A stretch of DNA of 26,220 nt from JASGDC01 sp047606545 (GTDB lineage: Bacteria; Actinomycetota; Actinomycetes; Actinomycetales; Micrococcaceae): assembly GCA_047606545.1 (NCBI GenBank), contig JASGEI010000009.1, forward strand, positions 1-26,220, given 5' to 3'. Shown piece after piece: positions 24,172 through 26,220 of this stretch. Every line of letters begins with the position of its first letter. The first letter of the stretch is position 1. Under the pieces are notes generated by a model that had not been told where the DNA came from, made no database searches, and saw only the letters and a list, made by a program, of their open reading frames with translations. The position numbers were made by a program, and so were the translations under genes.

Positions 24172-25253
24172 TGGAAACAGCATCTTTCTCAACTAAAAAA
24201 CTGAGTAAAACCACTCCAATTGTGGTCATCGTTGCTGCAATTGTCGTAGCAGGTGCATTTATCGCAATTACCAAGGGTAGTTTCCTAGGATTCGTTATCC
24301 TAGCTATTATCCTCTCAGTAGTTTTCTACGTGGTGGCTACTTGGGTAGTAGAAGGTAAACGTAGCGCAATTAATAACCTTGCAGCTTCGTTAGTTTATGG
24401 TGCTTTCTTAATTGCTCTAGTACCTTTGATTTCGGTAATATATTCAACGCTAGTTAAAGGTATTCCAGGCTTAACTGGTAATTTCTTCTGGTATTCGATG
24501 AATGGTGTTACTGGTTATTACGATAAGATGTCAGCTGAAAATGGTATGCCAATAATCGGTGGTGCATACCACGCAATACTTGGTACTTTGTTAATCACTC
24601 TAATGGCCACCATGATTTCGGTGCCAATTGGTTTGATGACTTCAATTTACCTAGTGGAATATGGTAATAACAGTAAATTGGCGAAGGCTATTACTTTCTT
24701 CGTAGATGTTATGACTGGTATCCCATCAATCGTTGCTGGTTTGTTTGCATACTCACTATTCGCATTAATATTTGGTCCAGGCACCAAAACGGGTGCAGTA
24801 GGTGCTGTAGCGCTGTCGGTGTTAATGATTCCAGTGGTAGTGCGCTCTAGTGAAGAGATGTTACGGTTAGTGCCACATGAATTGCGCGAAGCAACTTGGG
24901 GACTTGGTGTGCCGAAGTGGAAGACTATTGTAAAGATTGTTTTGCCTACTGCTATCTCTGGTATTGTTTCTGGTATTACAATCGCAATTGCCAGAGTTAT
25001 CGGCGAGACTGCACCACTTATTGTCACTGCAGGTTTTGCTACTTCAATTAATTGGAATCTGTTCCACGGTTGGATGGCTTCATTACCAGCATTCATTTAT
25101 CAACAGGCGTTGAATCCAACTGCACCGCAAGCACCTGGGCCAAGCCTTGAGCGTGCTTGGGCAGCTGCTTTAGTTCTTATCCTATTGGTAATGTTACTAA
25201 ACTTAACTGCTCGTTTAATTGCCCGATATTTCGCTCCAAAGACAGGAAAATAA
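24171..25253 (+). CDS. pstA: PstA phosphate ABC transporter permease
   Basis: The second Pst permease, 360 residues. It is longer than E. coli PstA (296) because of extra N-terminal membrane segments, as is common in actinobacteria. The permease core has GIPSIVAGLFAY, then the EAA loop ELREATWGLGVPKWKTIVKI, and GETAPLIVTAGF. ATG 24171 has GGGGAG about 10 nt upstream and overlaps the pstC stop by one base. Confidence 0.93.
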   Translation: METASFSTKKLSKTTPIVVIVAAIVVAGAFIAITKGSFLGFVILAIILSVVFYVVATWVVEGKRSAINNLAASLVYGAFLIALVPLISVIYSTLVKGIPGLTGNFFWYSMNGVTGYYDKMSAENGMPIIGGAYHAILGTLLITLMATMISVPIGLMTSIYLVEYGNNSKLAKAITFFVDVMTGIPSIVAGLFAYSLFALIFGPGTKTGAVGAVALSVLMIPVVVRSSEEMLRLVPHELREATWGLGVPKWKTIVKIVLPTAISGIVSGITIAIARVIGETAPLIVTAGFATSINWNLFHGWMASLPAFIYQQALNPTAPQAPGPSLERAWAAALVLILLVMLLNLTARLIARYFAPKTGK

Positions 25254-25254
25254 A

Positions 25255-26034
25255 ATGTCAAAAGCTATCGAATCTAAGAATCTCAATGTTTATTATGGCG
25301 ATTTTCTTGCGAATGAAGACATTAACATTAAGATAGATCCCCGTTCCGTTACTGCATTTATTGGACCTTCAGGGTGTGGTAAATCTACTTTTTTACGTAC
25401 CTTAAACCGAATGCATGAAGTAATACCGGGCGCTCGAGTTGAAGGACAGGTATTACTTGATGGTTATGATTTATATGGAAAAGGTGTAGATGCTGTAGAT
25501 GTGCGTCGTCAAGTAGGTATGGTGTTCCAGCGTCCGAATCCTTTCCCTACTATGAGCATTAAAGAGAATGTGCTTGCAGGTATAAAGCTAAATAACATTA
25601 AGCTAGAATCTGGGGAAGAGGAAGAATTAGTAGAGAAGTCACTTCGTGGTGCCAACCTTTGGAACGAAGTAAAAGATCGTTTAGATAAACCGGGCATGGG
25701 ACTTTCTGGCGGTCAGCAGCAACGTCTATGTATTGCTAGGGCAGTGGCAGTAAGACCGGAAGTAATCTTGATGGATGAGCCTTGTAGTGCTCTTGACCCA
25801 ATCTCAACTCTTGCAGTCGAGGATTTAATAGTGGAGCTTAAAGAGAAGTACACTGTGGTTATCGTGACTCACAATATGCAGCAAGCTGCTCGTGTTTCTG
25901 ATAAGACAGCATTCTTTAATATTGCCGGAACTGGTAAGCCAGGTAAGTTGGTTGAGTATGCTGAGACTACTGTTATCTTTAACAATCCACAAGAAAAGGC
26001 TACTGAAGACTATATTTCTGGTCGTTTCGGTTAA
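25255..26034 (+). CDS. pstB: PstB phosphate ABC transporter ATPase
   Basis: The ATPase that drives phosphate import. In 259 residues it shows Walker A GPSGCGKST (37-45), the Q-loop VFQRPNPFP (90-98), which is diagnostic for PstB, the signature LSGGQQQR (150-157), and Walker B ILMDEP (171-176). The frame is open 12 codons upstream, but that part lies inside pstA; ATG 25255 has AGGA at 7 nt and is the right start. One base separates it from the pstA stop. Confidence 0.96.
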   Translation: MSKAIESKNLNVYYGDFLANEDINIKIDPRSVTAFIGPSGCGKSTFLRTLNRMHEVIPGARVEGQVLLDGYDLYGKGVDAVDVRRQVGMVFQRPNPFPTMSIKENVLAGIKLNNIKLESGEEEELVEKSLRGANLWNEVKDRLDKPGMGLSGGQQQRLCIARAVAVRPEVILMDEPCSALDPISTLAVEDLIVELKEKYTVVIVTHNMQQAARVSDKTAFFNIAGTGKPGKLVEYAETTVIFNNPQEKATEDYISGRFG

Positions 26035-26094
26035 TGCAACACTCAAAGCTAAATAAACACTAGATAAGTGAAATAAATAGAGAGGATTTAGAGT

Positions 26095-26220
26095 ATGCGT
26101 AATATGTATCGTGCTGAGTTGGATCAGATTGCTGAGGGTATTACTGAGATTGCTCAGTTGGTTAATACTGCTACTAAGCAATCAGTTGATGCGTTGTTTA
26201 ATAATGATCTTGAGTTAGCT
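26095..26220 (+). CDS. phoU: PhoU phosphate regulator, N-terminal part cut by the window end
   Basis: The first 42 codons, MRNMYRAELDQIAEGITEIA onwards, form the start of the first helix of a PhoU domain, as in corynebacterial and actinomycete PhoU proteins. PhoU restrains Pst transport and the phosphate two-component system when phosphate is plentiful. GAGAGGA lies about 9 nt upstream of ATG 26095. It follows pstB by 60 bp on the same strand, the usual place for phoU. The rest of the gene lies beyond the window. Confidence 0.85.
   Translation, partial: MRNMYRAELDQIAEGITEIAQLVNTATKQSVDALFNNDLELA

Noticed and set aside
24647..25096. 149-codon open frame antisense to pstA
   Set aside because: It lies wholly inside pstA on the other strand, has no RBS or recognisable domain, and reflects the codon pattern of pstA.
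25219..25254. Longer PstB start inside pstA
   Set aside because: ATG 25255 has an AGGA at proper spacing and matches the usual PstB N-terminus.
1..26220. CRISPR arrays, tRNA/rRNA genes and insertion sequences
   Set aside because: I saw no regularly spaced repeats, no tRNA-like cloverleaf with a TTCGA-type arm, and no transposase frame in the window.

Overview
This 26.2-kb window looks like chromosomal DNA from an actinobacterium (Actinomycetota) with unusually low G+C; coding and intergenic DNA are both visibly AT-rich. The assignment rests on gene content and order: a bTHX-like AURKAIP1/COX24 small ribosomal protein, AcuC, an actinobacterial TopA with GRYGPYL-type C-terminal repeats, a DEAH helicase with a C-terminal Cys cluster beside a reduced Tad locus (Ssd-TadA-TadB-TadC-pilin-TadE-Rv3654c-like), and a ppk1-mutT1 pair near a pst operon. 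I would place it near Actinomycetaceae or Corynebacteriales, but cannot settle the family by eye.

Layout. 1-1517 (+): a short accessory module of a ribbon-helix-helix protein, an acidic protein of unknown function and a PIN-domain protein whose conserved C-terminal motif lies in another reading frame. 1603-2993 (-): bTHX and acuC. 3048-5118 (+): a two-gene Trk/Ktr potassium uptake operon. 5136-8831 (-): topA and trhO. 8893-11160 (+): an MrfB/Rv3649-like helicase. 11184-15441 (-): a compact seven-gene Tad/Flp operon with overlapping genes, one of which (tadC) seems to start at AUA. 15676-19958 (-): asd of the long gammaproteobacterial type, then mutT1 and ppk1. 20056-22010 (+): a possible dehydrogenase remnant, a 37-residue membrane protein, a nitrobindin-like FABP protein and YgfZ. 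22101 to the end (+): pstS-pstC-pstA-pstB and the start of phoU.

How the genes fit together. The right third is a phosphate region: high-affinity uptake (PstSCAB), a probable negative regulator (PhoU), polyphosphate synthesis (Ppk1) and a Nudix/histidine-phosphatase protein. The middle is a Tad pilus or secretion locus with ATPase, two membrane platform proteins, a small Flp-type pilin and two TadE-like proteins, headed by a ParA/MinD-like Ssd. No prepilin peptidase is visible in the window. The left is mostly housekeeping plus the accessory module.

The points most worth a second look are the RHH/acidic/PIN module with its frame break, the apparent AUA start of tadC placed ideally behind a perfect Shine-Dalgarno sequence inside tadB, a long inverted repeat and a consensus DnaA box between asd and the Tad operon, and a terminator hairpin built into the last codons of topA.
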